NCBI GenBank assembly: GCA_030145015.1
Contig: JAQYWI010000012.1
Coordinates: 1 to 55,975 of the forward strand
DNA length: 55,975 nucleotides
Source: Desulfobacterales bacterium
GTDB lineage: Bacteria; Desulfobacterota; Desulfobacteria; Desulfobacterales; JAHEIW01
Direction: 5' to 3'
Shown: positions 34,461 through 42,291 of the stretch, piece by piece
Layout: every line of letters starts with the position of its first letter
Position numbering within the stretch: the stretch's first letter is position 1
The notes under the pieces: model-generated
Databases searched by the model: none
Told to the model about the DNA's origin: nothing
The model's input: the letters and a program-made list of their open reading frames with translations, nothing else
Position numbers and translations under genes: made by a program

Positions 34461-34592
34461 GGTGTCGGGTGTCGGGTGTCAGCAAACAGATGACTGAGGG
34501 CAGAAAACAGTCTGCCTTTTGTTTGCTGTCATCTGTTTTCTGTGCGCTGTCCTCTGATTCTTCCTGACACCTGACACCCGAAACCTGACACC
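34461..34592. repeat. GTGTCGG-type foldback element
   Basis: The left arm (34461-34482) consists of three head-to-tail heptamers GGTGTCG, GGTGTCG, GGTGTCA. The right arm (34571-34592) is its inverse with two mismatches in 22. Inside, words such as CAGATGAC and CAGAAAACAG also recur inverted, so the whole 132 bases can fold. It lies between divergent genes (cooC-like and an acyl-CoA dehydrogenase) in a 446-base gap with no gene. Confidence 0.75.
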
Positions 34593-34699
34593 ATATGGAT
34601 TGCGACTTTTGTAACATTTTCGTGGGTCATGATAATAGAGATAGCTTCTACTTGAAAAGCCTGTGTGTCCGTGCTAATTCGTACTAAACGAGGATAAGC

Positions 34700-35854
34700 A
34701 TGGATTTTGAACTCACCAAATCGCAAAAAGAAATACAGAAAGCTGCCAGAGAATTTGCCAGGGGTGAATTTGACAAGGCGCTCGCCCTTGAAATGGACAA
34801 AAAGTATCAGTTTCCGACTAAAATATGGAAAAAAGCGTGTGACCTGGGATTTGTGGGGGTGCACTTTCCCGAGAAATATTCCGGGCAGGATCTGGGCGTA
34901 TTGGAAAATATCATCATCGCTGATGAATTTTGTGCCCGGGAGTCCGGCATCGGCAGCGCGGTAATTCTTTCCGCTTTTGCATCAGAGTGCCTGTTACGTT
35001 TTGGAAGCGAGGAATTAAAGCAAAAGTTTCTTCCCGCTGTTGCAGAAGGGCAGGTAATTTCCGGCGGTGCCTTCACCGAGCCGGGTCGCGGTTCGGATAT
35101 TACCGCTCTGGATACCACGGCCGTACGTGACGGAAATGAATGGGTGATCAACGGCACCAAAACATTTATTACCAATGGAGGTCTGGCCGGTTTTTATTCC
35201 GTGATGTGCCAGACCGATGCGGATTGTCAGCCGTCTTTCCGGGGCATCAGTTTAATTCTTGTCGAAGCCGATCGAGATGGCCTAATTGTTACCGATACAG
35301 GTGCAAAGTTGGGCAACCATATGGTGGCAACCGCCGAACTTAACTTCAAGAATGTGCGGGTGCCGGCTTCTAATCTTATTGGCGAAGAGGGCAACGGATT
35401 TGATCAGGTTCTTGAATTTTTTGATGAAAGCCGAATTTTAGTGGCTGCCCAGGCGCTGGGCACCGCTCAGGGCGCTTATAACCGCGCACTCGCTTATGTC
35501 AAAGAACGGGAGCAGTTCGGCAGGAAAATAGCCCAATTCCAGGTGACCCAGCATAAGCTGGCCGACATGGCCACCAAAATTGAGCTTGCCCGGCTGATTA
35601 CTTACAAGGCCGCCTGGAATTTCGATCAGGGCCGTATTGACCCCAAGCTAACCGCCATGGCCAAGATGTACGCTGCGCGCACGGCAGTTGAAGTGGCGGA
35701 TGAGGCTATTCAATTGCTGGGCGGGTACGGCTATATGGCCGAGTATGAGGTCGAGCGCTTTTACCGGGATGCCAAGGTTACTGAAATTTGTGAAGGAACC
35801 CGGGAGATTCAGAAAAATACGATTGCCGGGGCGATACTCGGAAATCTAAGGTAA
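34700..35854 (+). CDS. Acyl-CoA dehydrogenase (1)
   Basis: The 384-residue flavoenzyme has the family order: helical N-terminus, GAFTEPGRGSDITAL near residue 118, FITNGGLAG near 150, EREQFGRKIAQFQVTQHKLADMA near 270 and the C-terminal QLLGGYGYMAEYEVERFYRDAKVTEICEGTREIQ, whose CEGT Glu is at the usual catalytic base position. It introduces the alpha-beta double bond and passes electrons to ETF. It is convergent with a second dehydrogenase with two bases between stops. Confidence 0.94.
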   Translation: MDFELTKSQKEIQKAAREFARGEFDKALALEMDKKYQFPTKIWKKACDLGFVGVHFPEKYSGQDLGVLENIIIADEFCARESGIGSAVILSAFASECLLRFGSEELKQKFLPAVAEGQVISGGAFTEPGRGSDITALDTTAVRDGNEWVINGTKTFITNGGLAGFYSVMCQTDADCQPSFRGISLILVEADRDGLIVTDTGAKLGNHMVATAELNFKNVRVPASNLIGEEGNGFDQVLEFFDESRILVAAQALGTAQGAYNRALAYVKEREQFGRKIAQFQVTQHKLADMATKIELARLITYKAAWNFDQGRIDPKLTAMAKMYAARTAVEVADEAIQLLGGYGYMAEYEVERFYRDAKVTEICEGTREIQKNTIAGAILGNLR

Positions 35855-35856
35855 TT

Positions 35857-37005
35857 TTACTTCCCTTTGATAAGATTATTGGCGATTACCAGGCGCATAA
35901 TTTCATTGGTGCCTTCATAGATCTGGCATATTTTGGCATCCCGCATATGCCTTTCCATGGGATATTCCTTGGAGTACCCGTATCCGCCTAAAATTTGAAC
36001 CCCCTCAATAGAGGCGCGCATGGTCGTGTCGGACGCATACATCTTGGCCATAGCGGCCGCTTTTTCAAAGGGTTTTCCATTATCCTCCAGCCAGGCAGCC
36101 CTCAGGGTCATCAGCTCGGCGGCGTCCAGCTCCGTTGCCATATCTGCTAATTTCCACTGGATGGCCTGAAAGTGGGCTATGGGTTTGCCGAATTGTTCAC
36201 GTGTCTTGGCGTACTCCAGGGCCTCTTCCAGAACAGCTCGCCCAATCCCTATTGCCTGGGAAGCAATGCCGATCCGGCCGCCGTCGAGGGTGGTGAGCAT
36301 CTGCTTGAACCCTTCGCCTTCTTTGCCCAGAAGTGCGTCAGCAGGCACCCTGGCGTCCTCGAAAACCAGTTCAGCTGTGCCGGATGCATGGATTCCCAAT
36401 TTGTCTTCCACATGGCCCACTTTAAATCCCGGCGTATTTTCTAAATCGATCACAAAGGAGCTGATCCCTTTATAGCCTTTTCCCTTTTGTGTTACAGCAG
36501 CGATCACCGCGTATGCGGCCACATTACCACTGGTGATGAATTTTTTTTCTCCATTGATGATCCATTCATTTCCATCTTTGACAGCAGTGGTGCGCAGGGC
36601 AGCCGGGTCCGAACCCGCGCCGGCCTCAGTCAACCCGTAGCAGCCTATTTTTTCGCCTGCGGCAACCGGGGAAAGATATTTCATTTTCTGTTCGGGAGTC
36701 CCAAAAGCCATCACCGGAAAACAGTAGAGCGAGTTGTTCACGGACATGATGGCCCCTGTACCACCGCACGCCTTGGAGATCTCAATAAGAGCGACCACAT
36801 AGCTGACGTTATCCATTCCCCCCCCGCCGTATTCCTCAGGCACCGCAATCCCCATCATCTTCAGTTCACCCAGCTGTTTGACGATTTCCGCCGGGTGCTC
36901 ATGTTTTTCGTCCAATGCCGCGGCTTTAGGTTTGATTTCGGTCTCAGCGAATCGTCGAGCCATATCCCTTACCATCAGTTGTTCTTCTGTAAGTTCAAAA
37001 TCCAT
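35857..37005 (-). CDS. Acyl-CoA dehydrogenase (2), short-chain/butyryl type
   Basis: The 382-residue protein shows GCYGLTEAGAGSDPAALRT near residue 120, EKKFITSGNVAAY near 155 and TREQFGKPIAHFQAIQWKLADMATELDAA near 270. It ends with ILGGYGYSKEYPMERHMRDAKICQIYEGTNEIMR, with the catalytic Glu in YEGT. It is closest in style to butyryl-CoA/short-chain dehydrogenases. The ATG at 37005 is preceded by aaaagggagc. Electrons would go through ETF to the quinone oxidoreductase encoded at 39126-40802. Confidence 0.95.
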   Translation of the reverse strand: MDFELTEEQLMVRDMARRFAETEIKPKAAALDEKHEHPAEIVKQLGELKMMGIAVPEEYGGGGMDNVSYVVALIEISKACGGTGAIMSVNNSLYCFPVMAFGTPEQKMKYLSPVAAGEKIGCYGLTEAGAGSDPAALRTTAVKDGNEWIINGEKKFITSGNVAAYAVIAAVTQKGKGYKGISSFVIDLENTPGFKVGHVEDKLGIHASGTAELVFEDARVPADALLGKEGEGFKQMLTTLDGGRIGIASQAIGIGRAVLEEALEYAKTREQFGKPIAHFQAIQWKLADMATELDAAELMTLRAAWLEDNGKPFEKAAAMAKMYASDTTMRASIEGVQILGGYGYSKEYPMERHMRDAKICQIYEGTNEIMRLVIANNLIKGK

Positions 37006-37180
37006 TTTTTATTCAGCTCCCTTTTCAAATGAAACGATTCTGTGATCATTGAATCTTATTATTCGCAAGTCCATTTAATCCTCGCTGGCGTTTTGTAGCA
37101 TAATCTTTCTTGTTTGTAAATTGCAGCTGCGACCCATACCGAATCTGGGTCGTCAAACTTCGTACAATATTAGTTGTATT

Positions 37181-37210
37181 TTAACAATCCGGTTATATTA
37201 TTGATATAAT
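37181..37210 (+). promoter_or_regulatory. Candidate sigma-70 promoter of the phasin gene
   Basis: TTAACA (37181-37186) and a perfect TATAAT (37205-37210) are 18 bases apart. The start would be near 37217, leaving a leader of about 68 bases. No gene is seen between 37006 and 37284. Confidence 0.5.
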
Positions 37211-37284
37211 CTGTGAAAACGCTTTGAGACGAAGAAAAGTATTTTCTTGTAAACAGCAGTTAAAGAAGAAGAAGGGAGCCCACC

Positions 37285-37785
37285 ATGCTTGAGATCATAA
37301 AAAAGACCTATCTGGCAGGAGCCGACCTGGCCGCCAAAACCTGGGATGAGGTGGAATCGCTCACCAAAGAAATCTCTAAAAAGGCCAAGATGTCTGAAAA
37401 AGAGGGGGCTAAATTTTTAAGAGACATGAAAAGCCGCTATGATGATACTCAGAAAAAAACGGGAAATTACGTGGAAAAAATCGTCAAAGATATCTTGAAG
37501 AAGATGGATATCGCTACGGCAGCGGATATTAAGGCTCTGAAAAAAGAGATCCGGCAGCTCAAGAAAGCAACCGGCAGGACCGGTACCCCAAAACGAGCCG
37601 GTACTACCACCACCAGAAAGCGGACCACGACCTCCGCCAAAAAACGAGCCGCCGGTTCAGCTGCCCAAAAAACCACCGGCCGTGCGAAACCGAAAAAGCG
37701 CGCGGGCACCACAAGTGCAAAAAAGCGATCTGCCAGCAGCAGCGTTAAAAAGCGCACCGGCAGTGCGGGTGTAAAAAAACCTTAA
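37285..37785 (+). CDS. Phasin-like protein with histone-H1-like tail (PhaF type)
   Basis: The 166-residue protein has a helical N-terminal part (residues 1-100, MLEIIKKTYLAGADLAAKTWDEV then two amphipathic helices with KKEIRQLKKATG) like the polyhydroxyalkanoate granule regulator/phasin family. The C-terminal third is a very basic repeat of KKRAGTT, RKRTTT, KKRAAGS, KKRSASS and KKRTGS units resembling histone H1. PhaF of Pseudomonas has the same two-part plan and ties granules to DNA. A strong ribosome site (aagaaggga) precedes it. No PHA synthase is in the window, so the granule link is by family only. Confidence 0.83.
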   Translation: MLEIIKKTYLAGADLAAKTWDEVESLTKEISKKAKMSEKEGAKFLRDMKSRYDDTQKKTGNYVEKIVKDILKKMDIATAADIKALKKEIRQLKKATGRTGTPKRAGTTTTRKRTTTSAKKRAAGSAAQKTTGRAKPKKRAGTTSAKKRSASSSVKKRTGSAGVKKP

Positions 37786-37849
37786 GCTTAAAGTTTCCGG
37801 GTGTTGAGTATCAGAAAAATAAGCGTCATCGGGCGGACCCTACAGACAG

Positions 37850-38542
37850 TTAATATCGAATTCCTTTCACAACGAACAAGACACCCGCCACGATCATCAA
37901 AACCGCCCCCGCCTTGTAGATGGTCGCTCTTGATTTGAGCCAACCCATGTCGGCGAGTTTGGCCACTAAAAACAGCGCCGGAACGGTACCCATTCCGAAG
38001 GCAGCCATGAGGCCCATGCCGGCCAATACACCATGATGAGCCGAGCCGGCATCCATGCCGGCTCGGCCCGCACCCAGCAACGCTGTATATACCGGTCCGC
38101 AGGGCAGCAGTCCGAGCAACAGTCCCAGAGGCAGATAGACGATGGTGGATTTTGTCTTGAGCAGCTTGCCAACGCCCCTGGATAACCATCTGCCCGGGTT
38201 GGATTGATCGCTAAAGATCCTGCCAATGGGCAACCATCCTGCCATTGCAAACCCCATGAGCACAATTAAGGTGCCGGCGAACACCATCACGCCTTTCTGG
38301 ACGCGTTCTATATGAGCGGCCATCATAGTAAAGGAACCTGCGGCCGCCACCACGCCCCCCAGTATGGTATAGGTGGCAATTCTTCCGAGATGATACAGCA
38401 GCTGGGGGACGAGGATGTTTTTTTCTTTGAGATTGAGGCTAAAGGAAACCACCAGCGGTCCGCACATGCCGATGCAGTGCCCGAAGCCGATGGTAAATCC
38501 GGTGGAAAGATACAACAGGTATAAGGTTTCAGTAGATAACAT
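37850..38542 (-). CDS. TauE/SafE-like membrane protein with CxxxCGP motif
   Basis: From the ATG at 38542 the protein has 230 residues and about six membrane helices. I prefer this start because it begins at the first helix (MLSTETLYLLYLSTGF); the open frame further upstream is inside the preceding gene. GFGHCIGMCGP in helix 1 and LLGLLPCGPVYTALL in helix 4 are the paired Cys-Gly-Pro motifs of COG2836 proteins, found beside FixGHIS/copper genes. It overlaps the end of the YtkA/FixH-like gene by 14 bases, so the two are coupled. Copper or sulfur-compound handling is likely. Confidence 0.82.
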   Translation of the reverse strand: MLSTETLYLLYLSTGFTIGFGHCIGMCGPLVVSFSLNLKEKNILVPQLLYHLGRIATYTILGGVVAAAGSFTMMAAHIERVQKGVMVFAGTLIVLMGFAMAGWLPIGRIFSDQSNPGRWLSRGVGKLLKTKSTIVYLPLGLLLGLLPCGPVYTALLGAGRAGMDAGSAHHGVLAGMGLMAAFGMGTVPALFLVAKLADMGWLKSRATIYKAGAVLMIVAGVLFVVKGIRY

Positions 38543-38969
38543 CGAAGATAAAGTCGGTTTGTCCCACTTCCGGTACGGTAACCCCGGCGCGCCAGGTTCG
38601 GCGGCCGCTGGGGCATTTGACAATGACGCCCCGGCCTTCATAGGTATCGTTACCGGCGGATTTAAGCTGCACGCGGTTGGGGCCCATCTTCATACCCGGC
38701 ATGAGTAGATCGATATAGGGTAGCTTGGCGTTCGGCTGTAGTTTAGCGCTAAAGGTAACTTGAAATAATAATTCCTGCATGGCTTTTACCGGCCGGGGGG
38801 TGACCGTAAGGGTAACCGTGGATCCTGACAGGTTCCCGGTGCAGGCGCCCTGGTGGAGGTCGCAGTTGATCAGTTCCCGGTACTTATCACCCGCATTTCC
38901 ACTACCGGAAAAAGTTAGCAGCAAAACAGCCAATAATAGAATCATGAATATATTTAAGCTGTAATGCAT
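38529..38969 (-). CDS. Exported YtkA/FixH-like protein
   Basis: From the ATG at 38969 the protein has 146 residues and opens with a Sec signal peptide or anchor (MHYSLNIFMILLLAVLLLTF). The longer frame would add 46 charged residues before the signal and is unlikely. The mature part is a beta-rich domain of YtkA/FixH type with the word YIDLLMPGMKMGPNRVQL, two Cys (CDLHQGAC) and the end WRAGVTVPEVGQTDFIFDV. Members occur next to copper-exporting or cytochrome oxidase assembly genes, here next to the CGP membrane protein. The exact function is unknown. Confidence 0.78.
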   Translation of the reverse strand: MHYSLNIFMILLLAVLLLTFSGSGNAGDKYRELINCDLHQGACTGNLSGSTVTLTVTPRPVKAMQELLFQVTFSAKLQPNAKLPYIDLLMPGMKMGPNRVQLKSAGNDTYEGRGVIVKCPSGRRTWRAGVTVPEVGQTDFIFDVIY

Positions 38970-39003
38970 TTTTAATGTTCGGCCTTCCCTTTTTTTCTGT
39001 TTT

Positions 39004-39044
39004 AAAAAAAACATCCGCGATTGCTGCAATAGCTGCCGCGGATG
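39004..39044 (-). terminator. Intrinsic terminator after ETF:quinone oxidoreductase
   Basis: On the minus strand CATCCGCG (39044-39037) pairs with CGCGGATG (39019-39012), with a 17-base inner segment, and is followed by eight T (39011-39004). It lies 82 bases past the ETF:quinone oxidoreductase stop and 35 bases before the YtkA/FixH-like start. Confidence 0.85.
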
Positions 39045-39125
39045 CTGGAAATATATTTCTTTCTGTCTTCTGACCTCGTCTCGGCTGAGCTCGTCGCAGG
39101 CTGTCATCTGACCTCTGTTTCAAAT

Positions 39126-40802
39126 TTACAACAACGTATAGCCCGGCCCTTCCCCTCCCTCCGGACACGTCCAGGTAATATTTTCATAAGGGTCCTTAAT
39201 ATCGCAGGTTTTACAGTGCAGACAGTTGGAGGGATTCAATTTCAACCGTCGTTCGCCACTGCTATCATCCACCTCGATTTCATAGACATCGCCCGGGCAA
39301 AACCGGGTGCAGGGACTGCGGTACTTGGGGTAACATGTGCTCACGCAAAGATCGGTATCGTGCACAATAATATGGGAAGGCTGATCTTCACGATGCTTGG
39401 TCTTGGACAGATACACACCGGTGAGCTTGTCCACATACAGCTTACCGTCATAGATTTTGGAATCGACTCCCGGTTGAACATCAAGTTGCTCACCGTTGAG
39501 AGGCCTGAGGGTTTTATAATCTTCTTCAAGGGGCATATTGTCAGCCAGGCCACGGCCCTTGGTGAAATATTGGGCGCCCAGGTGGATGAATTTCATCAGG
39601 CTGGTTTTTGAAAGGGCCTGGTAAAAATTACGACCTTCAAATAACTGCTCATTGATCCAGCTATTTTCAAACAAGTCGGAATAGGTTTTGAGAGTTTCCT
39701 GGTCAAAACTATCTTTCTCCACAGCCTCAATGGTGGCTTCAGCCGCAAGCATGCCGGATTTCATGGAAACATGGATGCCTTTTAAACCCGGCATATATTG
39801 AATGCCTGCATTAGCGCCGATAAAAAGACCGCCGTCAACGGCCAGTTTGGGCAATGTGTAATAGCCGCCGGTGGAAACCGCCCTGGCGCCGGCCTCAACG
39901 ACCTTGCCGCCCTTGATGAGATTGGCTACAAAGGGGTGGCTTTTGAATTTGATAAACGTCTCGTACAGATCCATCAGAGGGTCCTGATAGCAAAGCCCTG
40001 TCAGAAACCCGAGAGTGAGCCGGTTTTCGCTCATCTGGTAAATAAAGGCGCCGCCGGGTATATACAGCCCGATGGGATAGCCCATCAGATGAATATCGTT
40101 GCCTTTACTGCTTTTGAAGTAATTTGACTCTGCGGGCAGCTCAATGACCTCTTCGATACCGGTTTCAAATACCTGGGGCATTTTTCCTTCGAATAAATTT
40201 AGCTTTTTGTCGATTTCTTTTAACAGACTGCCGCGGGCGCCTTCTCCGAAGACCGTTACCTTGGCTTTCAGATCAATTCCGGGTTCAAAATTTGCTTTAG
40301 GTTCTCCATCGGGTCCCAGGCCCTTATCGCCTGTTCGCACCCCGACAATGGTTTTCTGATCATCAGCGTAAAGGGCCTCTTTACCGGCAAATCCGGGGAA
40401 GATATTGACGCCCATCTCTTCAGCCAGTTGACCCAGCCAGCGGGTGAATCGGGAAAGACTGATGATCAGGCTGCCTTTGTTGTGCATGGGCTTGGGCACA
40501 AACGGCACCGGAATGGCTGAGGTTTCGGTTAAATAATAAAATTCATCTCCTCTGACGGCGGCTTCGAAGGGACAGCCTTTCTCTTCATAATCCGGAATGA
40601 GTTCTTTGAGGGCCCTCGGGTCCATGACGGCACCGCTTAAGGCATGCGATCCGATTTCGGAACCTTTTTCAATCAGGGCAACTTCCAGATTGAGATTTTT
40701 CTCCTTGGCCAGCTGCATCAGTTTAATGGCGCCCGCCAGACTGGCCGGACCGCCGCCGACAAACAGCACATCAAAATCGATACTTTCACGTTCTACGGTC
40801 AT
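39126..40802 (-). CDS. Electron-transfer flavoprotein:quinone oxidoreductase
   Basis: The 558-residue protein begins with an FAD-binding VLFVGGGPASLAGAIKL. The middle has GGGPA-type and quinone-binding segments, and the C-terminus has a ferredoxin-like [4Fe-4S] domain: CPGDVYEIE, then CLHCKTCDIKDPYENITWTCPEGGEGPGY. It carries electrons from ETF, loaded by acyl-CoA dehydrogenases, to the membrane quinone pool, and binds the membrane as a monotopic protein. The length matches the mitochondrial and bacterial enzymes (about 550). The ribosome site aggag precedes the ATG. It serves the two acyl-CoA dehydrogenases nearby. Confidence 0.96.
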   Translation of the reverse strand: MTVERESIDFDVLFVGGGPASLAGAIKLMQLAKEKNLNLEVALIEKGSEIGSHALSGAVMDPRALKELIPDYEEKGCPFEAAVRGDEFYYLTETSAIPVPFVPKPMHNKGSLIISLSRFTRWLGQLAEEMGVNIFPGFAGKEALYADDQKTIVGVRTGDKGLGPDGEPKANFEPGIDLKAKVTVFGEGARGSLLKEIDKKLNLFEGKMPQVFETGIEEVIELPAESNYFKSSKGNDIHLMGYPIGLYIPGGAFIYQMSENRLTLGFLTGLCYQDPLMDLYETFIKFKSHPFVANLIKGGKVVEAGARAVSTGGYYTLPKLAVDGGLFIGANAGIQYMPGLKGIHVSMKSGMLAAEATIEAVEKDSFDQETLKTYSDLFENSWINEQLFEGRNFYQALSKTSLMKFIHLGAQYFTKGRGLADNMPLEEDYKTLRPLNGEQLDVQPGVDSKIYDGKLYVDKLTGVYLSKTKHREDQPSHIIVHDTDLCVSTCYPKYRSPCTRFCPGDVYEIEVDDSSGERRLKLNPSNCLHCKTCDIKDPYENITWTCPEGGEGPGYTLL

Positions 40803-41008
40803 CTTAATTGCTCCTATTTACCCTAAGTCATTAATTTTTATTATATTTTGAGGCTACCTAAAGCCTGTTGCTCAAACCCTGAAGGATGACTTTTAGCATA
40901 ACCCTGTATCTTTGTAAATTGTAAGATGCTGATTTAATCTCTTAAATGTTGCGGTGCCTTTTAAGGATGCCATGGAGGGGCTGTGGGGGTCCGCATCAAT
41001 TAAAACCT

Positions 41009-41147
41009 ATAAAAAGTGCCTAAATTGAGCTAAAGTTTGAAGTGCCTAAAGTTAAGGTGTCGCTTTGCTCCAGCTTTTATTAAGATGATAGAATTCATTA
41101 ACTTTAGGCATTTTAGCTCACTTTAGACACTTTAGCTCACTTGCTAT
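41009..41147 (-). repeat. TGCCTAAA/GAGCTAAA foldback element, copy A
   Basis: The left part (41009-41054) has the words gtgcctaaa, gagctaaa and gtgcctaaagttaa. The right part (41098-41141) repeats them inverted (ttaactttaggca, ttttagctca, tttagctcac). The centre is ggtgtcgctttgctcc, a small hairpin. The same words in the same order occur at 55511-55745. It ends 8 bases past the ZIP stop codon. The rest of the gap from 40803 holds nothing I can support. Confidence 0.78.
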
Positions 41148-41154
41148 TTTGAAA

Positions 41155-41967
41155 TTATCCCAGTGCAACATCCAGGGTCATCATCACCGCGAACCCGCCC
41201 ATGGCACCCAACGTGGCGATGTCGGTATTTTTTTCCAGTTGAGACTCCGGAATGAGTTCTTCGACCACCACAAAGATCATTGCCCCGGCTGCAAAGGCCA
41301 ACCCATACGGCAAAACCGGCTTTATAAAAATTACGGCGAAAGCGCCCAGGACGCCCGCAATGGGTTCAACAAACCCTGAGAGCTGGCCATACCAGAAGCT
41401 TCTTAAGCGTGTAAATCCTTCGCGACGCAGCGGTACGGCAACCGCGGTTCCTTCCGGAAAATTTTGAATGCCGATACCCACTGCCAGCGCAATTGCCCCG
41501 CCCAGGGTAGCCGAAGGCAGATCCGAAGCCAGGGCGCCAAAGGCCACGCCGACAGCCAGGCCTTCCGGTATATTGTGCAGCGTTATGGCAAGGACCAAAA
41601 GCACACTGCGGTGCCAGCTGGTTTTAATACCTTCGGCATCCTGCCTTGGAAAACCCAGGTGTAGATGCGGAAGTATCTTATCGATAATCCAGAGAAAGAA
41701 TCCGCCCATTAAAAATCCGGTAGTCGCCGGGACCCAGGCCGGCAAACTGCCCTCTTCAGCCATTTCAATGGCGGGCGCCAGAAGTGACCAATAGCTGGCC
41801 GCAATCATAACTCCCGCTGCAAAACCGAGCATGCCGTCCAATACTTTTCGGCTGATGCTCTTAAAAAAGAAAACCAATGCGGCGCCCAGGGCGGTCACAG
41901 ACCAGGTAAATAAAGTGGCAATTAATGCTTGCAGGACCGGGTTAAGCCCCGTAAACCAGTCAACCAT
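41155..41967 (-). CDS. ZIP-family metal transporter
   Basis: The 270-residue protein has eight predicted membrane helices. The metal-binding helices 4 and 5 carry the signatures [14 protein letters not shown] and [19 protein letters not shown], with the His/Asn/Glu pattern of ZIP transporters of the ZupT/GufA branch. It moves zinc or another divalent metal into the cytoplasm. A strong ribosome site (gggaggagg) and a promoter candidate at 42061-42088 precede it. CysS and ZnuACB follow on the other side. Confidence 0.93.
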   Translation of the reverse strand: MVDWFTGLNPVLQALIATLFTWSVTALGAALVFFFKSISRKVLDGMLGFAAGVMIAASYWSLLAPAIEMAEEGSLPAWVPATTGFLMGGFFLWIIDKILPHLHLGFPRQDAEGIKTSWHRSVLLVLAITLHNIPEGLAVGVAFGALASDLPSATLGGAIALAVGIGIQNFPEGTAVAVPLRREGFTRLRSFWYGQLSGFVEPIAGVLGAFAVIFIKPVLPYGLAFAAGAMIFVVVEELIPESQLEKNTDIATLGAMGGFAVMMTLDVALG

Positions 41968-42009
41968 ATGGCTCGCCTCCTCCCGAACAAGTTATGGTAA
42001 ACAAAATTC

Positions 42010-42035
42010 TCCTTTGCAACATTTTAATCAAAGGA
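42010..42035 (-). promoter_or_regulatory. Inverted repeat in the ZIP leader
   Basis: TCCTTTG and CAAAGGA form a perfect 7-base inverted repeat with 12 bases between. It lies between the probable start of transcription (near 42054) and the ZIP ATG. It could be an operator or leader hairpin for metal control, but does not match a Zur box. Confidence 0.4.
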
Positions 42036-42060
42036 ATTAATTTATCCGCCTAATAATATA

Positions 42061-42088
42061 AGTATAGCGTTCACATTTGGTGGGTCAA
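42061..42088 (-). promoter_or_regulatory. Candidate sigma-70 promoter of the ZIP gene
   Basis: On the minus strand TTGACC (42088-42083) and TATACT (42066-42061) are 16 bases apart. The rest of the 324-base divergent gap up to cysS has AT-rich DNA with a long T-run near 42209-42221, and no gene. Confidence 0.5.
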
Positions 42089-42291
42089 GTAAAACTCATA
42101 AAGATATGCAAAAATTGCCGGAGCGGAGGATCTCTAAAAGTTTGTTGAAACCGGCTTGACTAAATTTCGGTTGGTCCTTATTTTTTCAGATATAAATTTT
42201 ATTGAATCTTCTTTTTTTTTTTAATAAACATATTAGGTTAGCTATAAATAAGAACGATTTAGAACCTATCAACCAGCAGAGAGTGTCGTTG

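Noticed and set aside
41968..42291. Zur box in the ZIP/cysS gap
   Set aside because: The inverted repeat TCCTTTG-N12-CAAAGGA does not match the known Zur palindrome.
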